Of a stretch of 24,841 nt of DNA, positions 1 to 7,808 are shown one piece after another. The position numbers were made by a program, and so were the translations under genes. Each line of letters starts with the position of its first letter. Position 1 is the first letter of the stretch. The notes beneath the pieces were generated by a model that ran no database searches, was not told the DNA's origin, and saw only the letters and a list, made by a program, of their open reading frames with translations. Origin of the DNA: SZUA-584 sp041656035 (lineage in GTDB: Bacteria; Bacillota; Clostridia; Christensenellales; SZUA-584); the NCBI GenBank assembly GCA_964586785.1, contig CAZPHS010000027.1:1-24841 (forward strand), written 5' to 3'.

Positions 1-23
1 AATAATATAAAGGAGTACCCGTT

Positions 24-737
24 ATGCCAAAATTAATTACCTTTGAAAACTATACGGACATGTGCAAAAAAGCAGCGTGTATAATTGCCTCGCAGATTAT
101 AATGAAAGAAAACAGCGTTTTAGGGTTGGCCACGGGTTCAACTCCCATAGGCATATACGAGCTTTTATCCAAGTGGTGCGCTCGGGGCGATTTGGATTTT
201 TCCAAAGTGCGCACGGTAAACCTTGACGAGTACTGCGGATTGCCCGCCGGTCATGACCAAAGCTACAGGTATTTTATGAACAAACGCCTTTTTGACAATG
301 TGAACATAGACAAAAATAATACGTACGTTCCAAACGGTCTCGCGCCCGACGCAAACAAAGAAGGCGGGAACTATGACAAGCTGATAGAGCTTTTAGGCGG
401 AATAGATTTGCAGCTGCTTGGTATTGGGCACAACGGACATATAGGCTTTAACGAGCCCTCCGATGTTTTTATAAGCGTCACTCACCGCGTTGAGCTGACA
501 CAGGAAACGATAAGCGCAAACGCCAGATTTTTTAACGATATATCGCAGGTGCCGAAAACGGCTATAACGATGGGCTTGCGCGGCATAATGAACGCCAAAA
601 AAATATTGCTCGCGGCAAACGGGGAGAGTAAAAAAGATATTATCGAAAAAGTTTTAAACGGCAGGGTAACGCCGAAGGTTCCCGCGTCTGTTCTGCAGCT
701 TCATCCCGACGTTACAATATTATATTCAAAGGCGTAA
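24..737 (+). CDS. nagB: Glucosamine-6-phosphate deaminase
   Basis: NagB converts glucosamine-6-phosphate to fructose-6-phosphate and ammonia in the cytoplasm, feeding amino-sugar carbon into glycolysis. The 237-residue protein has the family landmarks: the sugar-phosphate loop LATGSTP (residues 35-41), the NLDEY motif with catalytic-base Asp68, and the active-site segment GHNGHIGFNEP (135-145) with His139 and Glu144. Asn replaces the E. coli Asp141 in this segment, as I recall from other Firmicute enzymes. Length is close to the short Firmicute forms, which lack the longer C-terminal region of the allosteric enterobacterial enzyme. ATG at 24 follows AGGAG at 11-15. A nagA partner is not visible and could lie upstream, outside the window. 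The CPBP gene follows 28 bp later and may be co-transcribed. Confidence 0.95.
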   Translation: MPKLITFENYTDMCKKAACIIASQIIMKENSVLGLATGSTPIGIYELLSKWCARGDLDFSKVRTVNLDEYCGLPAGHDQSYRYFMNKRLFDNVNIDKNNTYVPNGLAPDANKEGGNYDKLIELLGGIDLQLLGIGHNGHIGFNEPSDVFISVTHRVELTQETISANARFFNDISQVPKTAITMGLRGIMNAKKILLAANGESKKDIIEKVLNGRVTPKVPASVLQLHPDVTILYSKA

Positions 738-765
738 ACAATAAATTATCAGGGAGGTCGCTTAA

Positions 766-1719
766 TTGGGAGAGGAACTGGTTTTGTACCGGCCGGATTT
801 ATACGCGGAGAAAAAAGTATTCTCGCGTATAGGCTTTTCACTTTTTTTACTGGCGGCGTTATCGCTTGTGTTACAAATAGCGATATTTTCGGTAATAGGG
901 TTGGCGTATCCGGCGATGATTATACAAACGTGGTTTGTTATTCTAATCAGCCTTTTGTCTATGTACCTTATTGCAGCGCCGTGTACGTTATCGATATTGC
1001 GGGGAATTCCCTCAACGCCCATAGAAAAACGCGGCATAGGCGCAGGTCGCTTTTTTAAGGTTTTTTGTGTATGCATAAGCATAATGATAGCGGGAGGATT
1101 AATAGGCAGCGTCTTATCCGAAGCTTTCGGAATAATACTAAACACGCAACCGGAAAACGCCGTGGCGGAACTGGTGATAGAGACGCCTTTTTTGCCGAAT
1201 TTGATTTTGCTTGTAGCAATCGTCCCTATAGCCGAGGAATACATTTTTCGTAAAGTGCTTATAGAAAAAATAATAAAATACGGGGAAGGCGTCGCCGTAC
1301 TGCTTTCCGCGCTTTTCTTTGCGTTGGTTCACGGTAACTTTTATCAGTTCTTCTATGCGTTCGGTCTTGGCGCGGTGTTCGCGTACGTTTATATAAAAAC
1401 CGGCAGGTTAAGATATCCCGTGATACTGCATATGATAATCAACTTTATAGGCTCCGTTATCACGCCGGAATTAACGAATATGGCAGGCAGCGGAGAGCTT
1501 GCGGGCATTATAATTTTTGGATTATATAATTATGCTTTATTGGGCGCGGCGATATCCGGAATAGTATTTTTCTTTTTGGATAAAAACAAAATTTCGCTTG
1601 AAAAAGGCGTATGCGCACTGCCTAAGGGAAAGCGTTTCTCGACTATATGGCTTAACGCCGGAATTATGGTTTATACGATATCGTGCATTGCGTTTTTTGT
1701 TATAAGTATAATAGGATAA
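766..1719 (+). CDS. CPBP-family intramembrane metalloprotease (CAAX/Abi type)
   Basis: This is a polytopic membrane protein of 317 residues. Hydrophobic segments lie at about 22-48, 52-72, 97-118, 143-158, 176-190, 196-210, 218-232, 245-268 and 297-316. The CPBP (CAAX protease and bacteriocin-processing) signatures are clear: motif 1 EEYIFR at residues 157-162 (EExxxR), motif 2 with His189, and motif 3 HMIIN at 222-226 (HxxxN). The Glu and His residues form the predicted intramembrane active site. Family members process prenylated or peptide substrates or confer bacteriocin self-immunity; the substrate here is unknown. The start is TTG at 766, supported by GGGAGG at 752-757, 8 nt upstream. 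The gene lies 28 bp after nagB and before a hairpin at 1791. No bacteriocin gene is nearby. Confidence 0.85.
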   Translation: MGEELVLYRPDLYAEKKVFSRIGFSLFLLAALSLVLQIAIFSVIGLAYPAMIIQTWFVILISLLSMYLIAAPCTLSILRGIPSTPIEKRGIGAGRFFKVFCVCISIMIAGGLIGSVLSEAFGIILNTQPENAVAELVIETPFLPNLILLVAIVPIAEEYIFRKVLIEKIIKYGEGVAVLLSALFFALVHGNFYQFFYAFGLGAVFAYVYIKTGRLRYPVILHMIINFIGSVITPELTNMAGSGELAGIIIFGLYNYALLGAAISGIVFFFLDKNKISLEKGVCALPKGKRFSTIWLNAGIMVYTISCIAFFVISIIG

Positions 1720-1722
1720 TCG

Positions 1723-1786
1723 CCTGCCCGAAGCTATTGGCATAACGGCCGACTTGGGGCTTATGCATCGCGTAGCTAATGTAAGA
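1723..1786 (+). other. Possible structured RNA segment between the CPBP gene and purE
   Basis: GCCC-G-AAG near 1725-1733 can pair with CTT-G-GGGC near 1754-1761, leaving one G-G mismatch, and a small GGC/GCC stem fits inside. CTTA...TAAG (about 1760-1786) can form a second stem. A TATAAT at 1707-1712 could start a transcript here that would end at the hairpin at 1791-1819. It may equally be the trailer of the CPBP mRNA. I could not match it to the purine, ZTP, PRPP or ykkC riboswitch consensus. Confidence 0.25.
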
Positions 1787-1790
1787 AACG

Positions 1791-1819
1791 AACGTTCGTG
1801 TTTATGGCGAACGTTTTTT
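1791..1819 (+). terminator. Hairpin with T-run after the CPBP gene (likely intrinsic terminator)
   Basis: AACGTTCG (1791-1798) pairs perfectly with CGAACGTT (1808-1815) around a 9-nt loop. A run of six T (1814-1819) begins within the 3' arm. The stem is 8 bp and only moderately GC-rich. It probably ends the nagB-CPBP transcript. The arms also contain CGAAC cores resembling PurR PurBoxes, so a dual or alternative role is possible. Confidence 0.55.
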
Positions 1820-1850
1820 ATTATTAACATTTCAAAGTATGCGTATCTCG

Positions 1851-1880
1851 TTGACACGGGCGGCGCCGTTACTGTAGACT
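1851..1880 (+). promoter_or_regulatory. Predicted sigma-A promoter of the purine operon
   Basis: A perfect -35 TTGACA (1851-1856) is followed 18 bp later by TAGACT (1875-1880, 4 of 6 matches to TATAAT). Transcription would start near 1887, about 50 nt before purE. The -35 is convincing; the -10 is weak, which would fit a regulated promoter. Confidence 0.5.
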
Positions 1881-1937
1881 TATAACATATTGTAGAATAA
1901 TATCTTGCTATATACCATATATGCAAAAGGAGAAGCT

Positions 1938-2429
1938 ATGAAAGCCGCGGTAGTGATGGGTTCAATGTCGGATTTTCCGGTTGTTGAGGATACGATTAAA
2001 ACACTGAAAAGCTTTGGGGTTACGGTTGTGGCGCGGGTTCTAAGCGCGCATCGCACGCCGCGGGAAGCGCACGAATTCGCCGCGGGCGCGGAGCAAAACG
2101 GCATAGAGGTTATTATAGCGGCGGCCGGAAAGGCGGCGCATCTCGCGGGGGCGCTTGCCTCCTGCACAACGCTGCCCGTTATAGGGCTGCCTATAAAATC
2201 ATCGACCATGGACGGGCTTGATTCGCTACTTTCCACAGTGCAGATGCCCGCCGGAATACCCGTCGCCACAGTGGCTATAAACGGCGCCGAAAACGCCGCG
2301 CTGCTGGCGGTGCAGATTCTTTCATTAAAATACGCTGAATTAAAAGACAAGCTTGCGCGGCATAAAAAAGCTATGGCCGGCAAGGTTTTGGAATCGAATC
2401 AAAAACTTCAAAAGGAGATTAACATATGA
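1938..2429 (+). CDS. purE: N5-carboxyaminoimidazole ribonucleotide mutase (PurE)
   Basis: PurE moves the carboxyl group in the AIR-to-CAIR step of IMP synthesis. The 163-residue protein has the nucleotide-binding GSMSD (8-12), the SAHRTP motif with catalytic His38, and the AAGKAAHLAG segment (62-71) in place of the usual AGGAAHL. This resembles class I (mutase) more than class II (direct AIR carboxylase), but the class is not proven. ATG at 1938 is chosen over an in-frame ATG at 1905 because AAAGGAG (1926-1932) lies just before it, it follows the predicted transcription start more sensibly, and family proteins begin at this point. It is the first gene of the pur operon and overlaps purC by 4 bp. 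purK, which makes the class I substrate, is not next to it. Confidence 0.95.
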   Translation: MKAAVVMGSMSDFPVVEDTIKTLKSFGVTVVARVLSAHRTPREAHEFAAGAEQNGIEVIIAAAGKAAHLAGALASCTTLPVIGLPIKSSTMDGLDSLLSTVQMPAGIPVATVAINGAENAALLAVQILSLKYAELKDKLARHKKAMAGKVLESNQKLQKEINI

Positions 2430-3136
2430 TAAAGCGTACGGAGCGGCTTTACGAGGGCAAGGCCAAAAAGGTTTACGCGACGGACAACCCCGATTTAGTA
2501 ATTGTTTCGTATAAGGACGACGCGACGGCGTTTAACGGGCAAAAGCGCGGAACGATTGCCGGCAAGGGGGTTGTAAACAACAAGGTGTCGAATCACTTTT
2601 TCAAGCTGCTTGAAGAGCGCGGTATAAAAACGCATTACGTAGAACAGATTTCCGACAGGGAAACAATAGTCAAAAAGGCGGAAATAGTGCCCGTCGAGGT
2701 TATTGTACGCAACAAAGCCGCGGGCAGTTTTTCCAAGCGCATGGGCGTTGAGGAAGGCGCTGTTTTAAAATGCCCCGTGCTTGAGTACAGCTATAAAAAC
2801 GATGAACTGGGCGATCCTTTTATCAATTCGTATTATATACGCGCGCTCGATATTGCCTCGGACGATGAAATGGAGATAATAAAGAACGTATCATTCAAGA
2901 TAAACGAAATATTAAGCGAGTATTTAAAAGGCGTAGGAGTTGAGCTTGTGGACTTTAAGCTTGAATTCGGAAGGTTTAAAGGCGAGGTTATACTGGCGGA
3001 TGAGATATCGCCCGACACATGCCGTTTCTGGGACGCCGCCACGGGAAAAAAGCTTGACAAAGACCGTTTCCGCAGGGATTTGGGAGACGTTGAGGAAGCG
3101 TACCATGAGATTATCAGAAGATTAACGGGGGAATAA
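2426..3136 (+). CDS. purC: SAICAR synthase (phosphoribosylaminoimidazole-succinocarboxamide synthase)
   Basis: PurC couples CAIR to aspartate using ATP to give SAICAR. The 236-residue protein matches the usual compact bacterial length. Motifs include LYEGKAKKVY near the N-terminus, the DDATAFNG segment, the substrate loop VEVIVRNKAAGS (about 90-101), and the C-terminal signature VDFKLEFGRF followed by LADEISPDTCRFWD. ATG at 2426 overlaps the purE stop as ATGA and is preceded by AAGGAG (2412-2417), implying translational coupling. purF begins one base after its stop. Confidence 0.97.
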   Translation: MIKRTERLYEGKAKKVYATDNPDLVIVSYKDDATAFNGQKRGTIAGKGVVNNKVSNHFFKLLEERGIKTHYVEQISDRETIVKKAEIVPVEVIVRNKAAGSFSKRMGVEEGAVLKCPVLEYSYKNDELGDPFINSYYIRALDIASDDEMEIIKNVSFKINEILSEYLKGVGVELVDFKLEFGRFKGEVILADEISPDTCRFWDAATGKKLDKDRFRRDLGDVEEAYHEIIRRLTGE

Positions 3137-3137
3137 A

Positions 3138-4568
3138 ATGCAATACAGAAAACTTGCGCCGTATTCTCGCTTAAAGCCGCGCGGCGACTGTATGCGCGAG
3201 GAATGCGGCGTGTTCGGCATATACTGCGACGGCAAAGGGACGGAGCCTACAGACGCCGCGTATTACGGGCTTTTGGCGCTGCAGCATCGCGGGCAGGAAA
3301 GCGCGGGCATAGCCGCGGTAAAGGACGGTAAAATCAGTTATCATAAAGATATGGGGCTTGTTTCCGAAACATTCCGCAACGGGCTTGACAAGCTTGCGGG
3401 AGGGCACGCCGCCATAGGACACGTGCGTTATTCCACTTCGGGGGATACGCTTACGGCCAACGCGCAGCCTTTGGTAATAAGCTCAAAGCGCGGGCATATA
3501 GCGCTCGCGCACAACGGCAGCCTGATAAACGCGAAAGAATTGAGAGACGGGCTGGAAAATAGCGGCGCTATATTTCAAACCACAATAGACTCCGAAATAA
3601 TAGCGAGCCTTATTGCAAAGCACGGCGTCAACGGTATAATAGAAGCCATAACCAAAACAATGGCGGAGCTTAAAGGCAGTTACGCGCTAGTTATATTAAC
3701 GCCGGATATGTTAATAGGCGTAAGAGACCCAAAGGGCATACGCCCCATAGCCTTGGGGCGGGTTGGCGGTTCTTACGTTTTCGCTTCAGAATCGGCGGCT
3801 TTTGACGCCATAGGAGCTGAGTTTATACGCGACTTAAGACCGGGAGAGATAGTCGCTGCGGACAAAAACGGTTTAAAATCGTACCAGGGCGCAAGCGCGA
3901 AGAACACCGCTCTTTGCATATTCGAATATGTTTATTTCGCGCGGCCTGATTCGGACATAGACGGTATACCCGTACACATGGCGCGCGAACAGGCGGGCGC
4001 GCGGCTTGCGCTTATAAGCCCCGCCCCTGTGGACGTGGTGGCGGCGGTGCCCGATTCGGCCATGTCCGCGGCAATGGGTTACGCGAAGCAGCTTTGCCTG
4101 CCTTATACAATGGCTCTTTCAAAGAACCGGTATCTGGGACGCACGTTCATACAGCCTACGCAGTATAAGCGCGAGTTAAGCGTAAGCTTAAAGCTTAACC
4201 CTTTAAAACGAAATGTGCGCGGCAAGCGCGTGCTGCTTGTTGATGATTCAATAGTTCGGGGCACAACGTCAAAAAAAATAGTTGAGATGTTAAAGCTGGC
4301 GGGGGCGAAAGAGGTGCATTTGAGAATCAGCTCTCCTCCGGTGAAATATCCTTGTTATTTCGGAATGGACACATCGTCGCACGGCCAGCTTATAGGCGCC
4401 GAAAGGTCTGTTGAGGAAGTAAGGAAATTTATAGGCGCGGATTCATTATGCTATCTGCCCATAGAGGAACTGTTAAAATCGGTGGAGGGAGCGGCGTGCA
4501 ACTTTTGCGTAGGCTGCTTTAACGGAAAATATCCCGAAGACGTATCAAACATGCGCGGTAAGGAGTGA
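3138..4568 (+). CDS. purF: Amidophosphoribosyltransferase (PurF, Fe-S type)
   Basis: PurF makes phosphoribosylamine from PRPP and glutamine, the committed step of purine synthesis. The N-terminal Ntn glutaminase half carries nucleophile Cys23 in EECGVFG plus GHVRYST (94-100) and HNGSL. The C-terminal phosphoribosyltransferase half has the PRPP loop VLLVDDSIVRGTT (365-377). Cys260, Cys406 and a C-terminal cysteine cluster (454, 457, 460) fit the [4Fe-4S] ligands known in the B. subtilis enzyme, whose cluster makes it oxygen-labile. If ATG 3138 is the start, 22 residues must be removed to expose Cys23, a longer propeptide than the 11 residues in B. subtilis. ATG 3192 would give only four, but it has no good ribosome site, whereas GGGGGAA precedes 3138. 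Confidence 0.96.
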   Translation: MQYRKLAPYSRLKPRGDCMREECGVFGIYCDGKGTEPTDAAYYGLLALQHRGQESAGIAAVKDGKISYHKDMGLVSETFRNGLDKLAGGHAAIGHVRYSTSGDTLTANAQPLVISSKRGHIALAHNGSLINAKELRDGLENSGAIFQTTIDSEIIASLIAKHGVNGIIEAITKTMAELKGSYALVILTPDMLIGVRDPKGIRPIALGRVGGSYVFASESAAFDAIGAEFIRDLRPGEIVAADKNGLKSYQGASAKNTALCIFEYVYFARPDSDIDGIPVHMAREQAGARLALISPAPVDVVAAVPDSAMSAAMGYAKQLCLPYTMALSKNRYLGRTFIQPTQYKRELSVSLKLNPLKRNVRGKRVLLVDDSIVRGTTSKKIVEMLKLAGAKEVHLRISSPPVKYPCYFGMDTSSHGQLIGAERSVEEVRKFIGADSLCYLPIEELLKSVEGAACNFCVGCFNGKYPEDVSNMRGKE

Positions 4569-4570
4569 AA

Positions 4571-5581
4571 ATGGCTTACACGTATAAAGACGCGGGAGTG
4601 GATGTAAATGCCGGATATGAGGCCGTAAGGCTTATAAAACAACACGCGGCGTCCACATTTGACGGCAATGTTATAAGCGGTATAGGCTCTTTCGGCGGTA
4701 TGTACGCGCAAGGCGATAACGTGCTCGTTTCGGGTACGGACGGCGTAGGCACTAAGCTTATGGCGGCGTTTGCCATGGACAAGCACGATACGGTCGGCAT
4801 AGACTGCGTAGCCATGTGCGTTAACGACGTCGTCTGCCACGGCGCGGCGCCTATGTTTTTCCTCGATTACATAGCTACGGGCAAGCTTTACCCGCAGGTT
4901 GCCGCTGATATAGTTAAGGGCGTGGCGGAAGGCTGCAGGCGGGCGGGCTGCGCGCTTATAGGCGGGGAGACCGCGGAGATGCCCGGCTTTTACAAAGACG
5001 GCGAATACGACATTGCCGGTTTTTGCGTAGGCGGCGTTAAAAAAACCGATTTGATTAACGGCAAAGATATAAGGCCGGGGGACGCGCTTGTAGGTCTTTC
5101 TTCATCGGGCGTACACAGCAACGGCTTTTCACTTGTGCGAAAGCTTGTCGGTATGGAAAAGGAAAAGCTTTCGGTATACATAGACGCGTTCGGCAAAACA
5201 ATGGGGGAGGAGCTTATAACCCCGACGCGCATATATGTCAAAACGCTGCTGGCGCTTATAAAGGATTACAAAATAAAAGGCGCGGCTCATATAACAGGCG
5301 GCGGTTTTATAGAAAACATACCAAGAATGCTGCCGGAAGGGCTCGGCGCTGTAATTGAGCTTAAAAGCTGGGATATGCCGCCCGTGTTTGATTTGCTGAT
5401 AAAAGAGGCGGAGCTTGAAACGCGCGACGCTTACAACACGTTTAATATGGGCATAGGCATGGTTCTTGCGGTAAGTCCGGATAATGCGAGCGAGGTTGCG
5501 TTTGCCGCGAGGGATATGGGCGAATCGTCGTTTATAATAGGCAGTGTGCTGGAAGGCGAAGGTGTTAAGCTGTGCGGATAG
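4571..5581 (+). CDS. purM: Phosphoribosylformylglycinamidine cyclo-ligase (AIR synthetase)
   Basis: PurM closes the imidazole ring: FGAM + ATP gives AIR. It belongs to the PurM/SelD/HypE ATPase superfamily. Visible signatures are GIGSFGGMY near residue 38, the nucleotide-binding SGTDGVGTKL, the segment GIDCVAMCVNDVVCHGA, and GGETAEMPGFY. The length of 336 residues is normal. ATG 4571 is chosen over an in-frame GTG at 4565 because AAGGAG (4560-4565) overlaps that GTG and lies correctly for ATG 4571. The start is two bases after the purF stop, and the end overlaps purN by 10 bp. Confidence 0.97.
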   Translation: MAYTYKDAGVDVNAGYEAVRLIKQHAASTFDGNVISGIGSFGGMYAQGDNVLVSGTDGVGTKLMAAFAMDKHDTVGIDCVAMCVNDVVCHGAAPMFFLDYIATGKLYPQVAADIVKGVAEGCRRAGCALIGGETAEMPGFYKDGEYDIAGFCVGGVKKTDLINGKDIRPGDALVGLSSSGVHSNGFSLVRKLVGMEKEKLSVYIDAFGKTMGEELITPTRIYVKTLLALIKDYKIKGAAHITGGGFIENIPRMLPEGLGAVIELKSWDMPPVFDLLIKEAELETRDAYNTFNMGIGMVLAVSPDNASEVAFAARDMGESSFIIGSVLEGEGVKLCG

Positions 5582-6192
5582 AGCGGCTTGTCGTTATGGC
5601 GTCGGGAGGCGGCACAAACCTTCAGGCGGTGCTGGACGCGTGCGCTGACGGGAGGATACCCGCGCGGGTGGCGGGCGTGATATCCGGCAATCCGCGGGCG
5701 TATGCGTTAAAACGCGCCGAAATCGCGGGCGTGCCGTATACGGTTATAAACAAAAAACAGTTTGCCGATGACGATTCCCATGACGCGGCTGTAATGCGGG
5801 CGATAGAGCGCTTTGGCGGACAGGCCGTCGTTCTCGCGGGCTATATGCGCATACTCGGCTTGGGGCTTGTGCTGCGGTACCCCATTATAAACGTACACCC
5901 CGCGCTTATACCGTCTTTCTGCGGCAAGGGATTTTACGGTATGCGGGTACACAAGGCCGTAATAGATTACGGCGCGAAGGTAAGCGGGGCGACGGTTCAT
6001 TTTATTGACGAGGGAACCGACACCGGACCTATAATAATGCAAAAATGCGTTAAGGTGCTGCAGGACGACACGCCGGAGACTCTGGCGGCGCGCGTGCTTG
6101 AAATTGAACATGAAATACTCGTCAAATCCGTAGCGCTGCTGTGCGAAGGACGGCTTAGGACGGACGGCAGAACGGTGCGTATAACGCCATAA
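5572..6192 (+). CDS. purN: Phosphoribosylglycinamide formyltransferase (GAR transformylase)
   Basis: PurN transfers a formyl group from 10-formyl-THF to GAR. The 206-residue protein has the GAR-binding N-terminus ASGGGTNLQAV, the central INVHPALIPSF with catalytic Asn and His, and DEGTDTGPII, which carries the catalytic Asp. The start is GTG at 5572, inside the end of purM (10-bp overlap), with a weak AAGG at 5559-5562. No ATG occurs before the conserved MASGGG, and the next in-frame ATG would leave almost no residues before the phosphate loop, so GTG is preferred. Translational coupling to purM is likely. Confidence 0.95.
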   Translation: MRIERLVVMASGGGTNLQAVLDACADGRIPARVAGVISGNPRAYALKRAEIAGVPYTVINKKQFADDDSHDAAVMRAIERFGGQAVVLAGYMRILGLGLVLRYPIINVHPALIPSFCGKGFYGMRVHKAVIDYGAKVSGATVHFIDEGTDTGPIIMQKCVKVLQDDTPETLAARVLEIEHEILVKSVALLCEGRLRTDGRTVRITP

Positions 6193-6263
6193 AAAGCGCG
6201 TTTTTCGTTCTCGGCGCAATTATTATATTTTAGGCGGCGTATGAATTTTTAGGAGGATGCGAT

Positions 6264-7796
6264 ATGAAAAGAGCTTTTTTAAGCGTGTTTGATAAAACAG
6301 GCATTGAGGAGTTCGCCCGCGGGCTTAACGCGCTTGGGTTTGAGATAATCTCAACCGGAGGCACGCGGCGCGCATTAGAGCGGGCGGGCTTGCCGGTAAT
6401 AAGCGTTTCTGACATAACGGGTTTTCCCGAGTGCTTGGGCGGTCGGGTTAAAACGCTTCATCCCAAAATACACGCGGGCATATTGGCAATGCGCGAAAAC
6501 GACGAGCACATGGCGCAGGTTGAAAAGCTTGGAGTTGGCCTTATAGATATTGTCGCCGTAAACCTGTATCCTTTTAAAGCCGCAATATCAAAAACTAACG
6601 CTGCTCTTGAAGACGCCATAGAAAACATAGACATAGGCGGACCGACTATGCTGCGCGCGGCGGCAAAAAACTGGCGTGACGTCGCGTCAATAGCCGACCC
6701 TTCCGATTATGGGCGTGTGCTGGAGGAGCTAAAATCCGGAGGTATAAGCGAAAAAACAAAATTTGAGCTCTGCGTTAAGGTTTTCGAGCATACGGCGGCG
6801 TACGACGCGCTTATTTCGGGATATTTGCGCCGTATAAACGGCGGGGGCTATCCCGATAAGCTAACGCTTACATTCGAGAAGGCGCAGGATATGCGTTACG
6901 GCGAAAATCCGCATCAGAGCGCGGCGTTTTACCGCGAGCCTTTGCGCGCGGCGGGAACGCTTGCGGACGCGAAGCAGCTTTGGGGCAAGGAGCTTTCTTT
7001 CAACAATATAAACGACGCGAACGGAGCGCTTGAATGCTTAAAAGAGTTCTCGGAGCCCGCCGTTGTGGCGGTTAAGCACGCGAACCCGTGCGGCGTGGGC
7101 TGCGCGGAGAACATTTACGACGCTTACCGAAAGGCATACGACGCCGACCCAATGTCAATTTACGGCGGCATAGCGGCTGCAAACCGCGCGGTTGATAAAA
7201 AAACGGCGGAGCTGATGGCCAAGGTTTTTCTGGAAATAGTAATCGCGCCGGATTTTACGAACGAGGCGCTGGACGTACTTAAAGCGAAGAAAAATTTAAG
7301 AATACTTCGTATTGAAAATATTTCCGACAAGACGGGCGAAAACGCTTTGGATATAAAAAAACCGCGCGGCGGGCTGCTCGTGCAGCAGTGCGATACGCCG
7401 CTTACGGACGGGCGGATTAGCGTTGTCACAAAAACAACTCCGGATGAAAAACAAACGGCAGACCTTATGTTTGCGTGGAAGGTGGTAAAACACATTAAAT
7501 CCAACGGTATAGCGGTGGCTAAAGACGGGCAGACATTGGGGCTGGGGCCTGGGCAGGTTTCACGCGTATGGGCGGCCAAGGATGCCCTTATGCGCGCCGG
7601 AGAGAAAGCAAAGGGCGCGGTGCTGGCTTCGGACGCTTTCTTTCCTTTCGACGATTGCGTCAGGCTTGCCGCGGAATTTGGCATAAGCGCTATAATACAA
7701 CCGGGCGGCAGCATACGCGACGAGGATTCTGTTAAAGCGTGCGACGAACTTGGAATATCCATGGTTTTCACAAACATGAGGCACTTTAAGCATTAG
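6264..7796 (+). CDS. purH: Bifunctional AICAR transformylase / IMP cyclohydrolase
   Basis: PurH performs the last two steps to IMP: formylation of AICAR by 10-formyl-THF, then ring closure. The N-terminal cyclohydrolase domain (about 1-190) shows STGGTRRAL and GRVKTLHPKIHAGIL (60-74). The C-terminal transformylase domain includes YGENPHQSA and KHANPCGVG, with the catalytic Lys-His pair near residue 270. The 510-residue length is typical. ATG 6264 is preceded by AGGAGG (6251-6256). The 71-bp gap before it is the largest within the operon; I see no convincing terminator there, only a weak A5/T5 hairpin just after purN. Confidence 0.97.
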   Translation: MKRAFLSVFDKTGIEEFARGLNALGFEIISTGGTRRALERAGLPVISVSDITGFPECLGGRVKTLHPKIHAGILAMRENDEHMAQVEKLGVGLIDIVAVNLYPFKAAISKTNAALEDAIENIDIGGPTMLRAAAKNWRDVASIADPSDYGRVLEELKSGGISEKTKFELCVKVFEHTAAYDALISGYLRRINGGGYPDKLTLTFEKAQDMRYGENPHQSAAFYREPLRAAGTLADAKQLWGKELSFNNINDANGALECLKEFSEPAVVAVKHANPCGVGCAENIYDAYRKAYDADPMSIYGGIAAANRAVDKKTAELMAKVFLEIVIAPDFTNEALDVLKAKKNLRILRIENISDKTGENALDIKKPRGGLLVQQCDTPLTDGRISVVTKTTPDEKQTADLMFAWKVVKHIKSNGIAVAKDGQTLGLGPGQVSRVWAAKDALMRAGEKAKGAVLASDAFFPFDDCVRLAAEFGISAIIQPGGSIRDEDSVKACDELGISMVFTNMRHFKH

Positions 7797-7808
7797 AAGG
7801 GATATGGC

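Noticed and set aside
762..1244. 160-codon ORF antisense to the CPBP gene
   Set aside because: The sense strand has all three CPBP motifs; the antisense frame has none and no ribosome site.
1787..1800. LexA (SOS) box in the CGAACGTTCG palindrome
   Set aside because: The Firmicute LexA site has four bases between GAAC and GTTC; here there are none.
1720..1937. Purine (guanine) riboswitch upstream of purE
   Set aside because: The conserved core of that class and of the ZTP and PRPP classes could not be found on reading the sequence.
1880..2383. 167-codon ORF antisense to purE
   Set aside because: Lies fully over purE and its promoter; composition is typical of antisense reading of GC-biased codons.
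6193..6207. Terminator between purN and purH
   Set aside because: Only A5/T5 arms around GCGCG; too weak to split the operon.
7160..7777. 205-codon ORF antisense to purH
   Set aside because: It is a shadow of purH: low-complexity Ser/Ala/Pro-rich product, no ribosome site, no recognisable domain.
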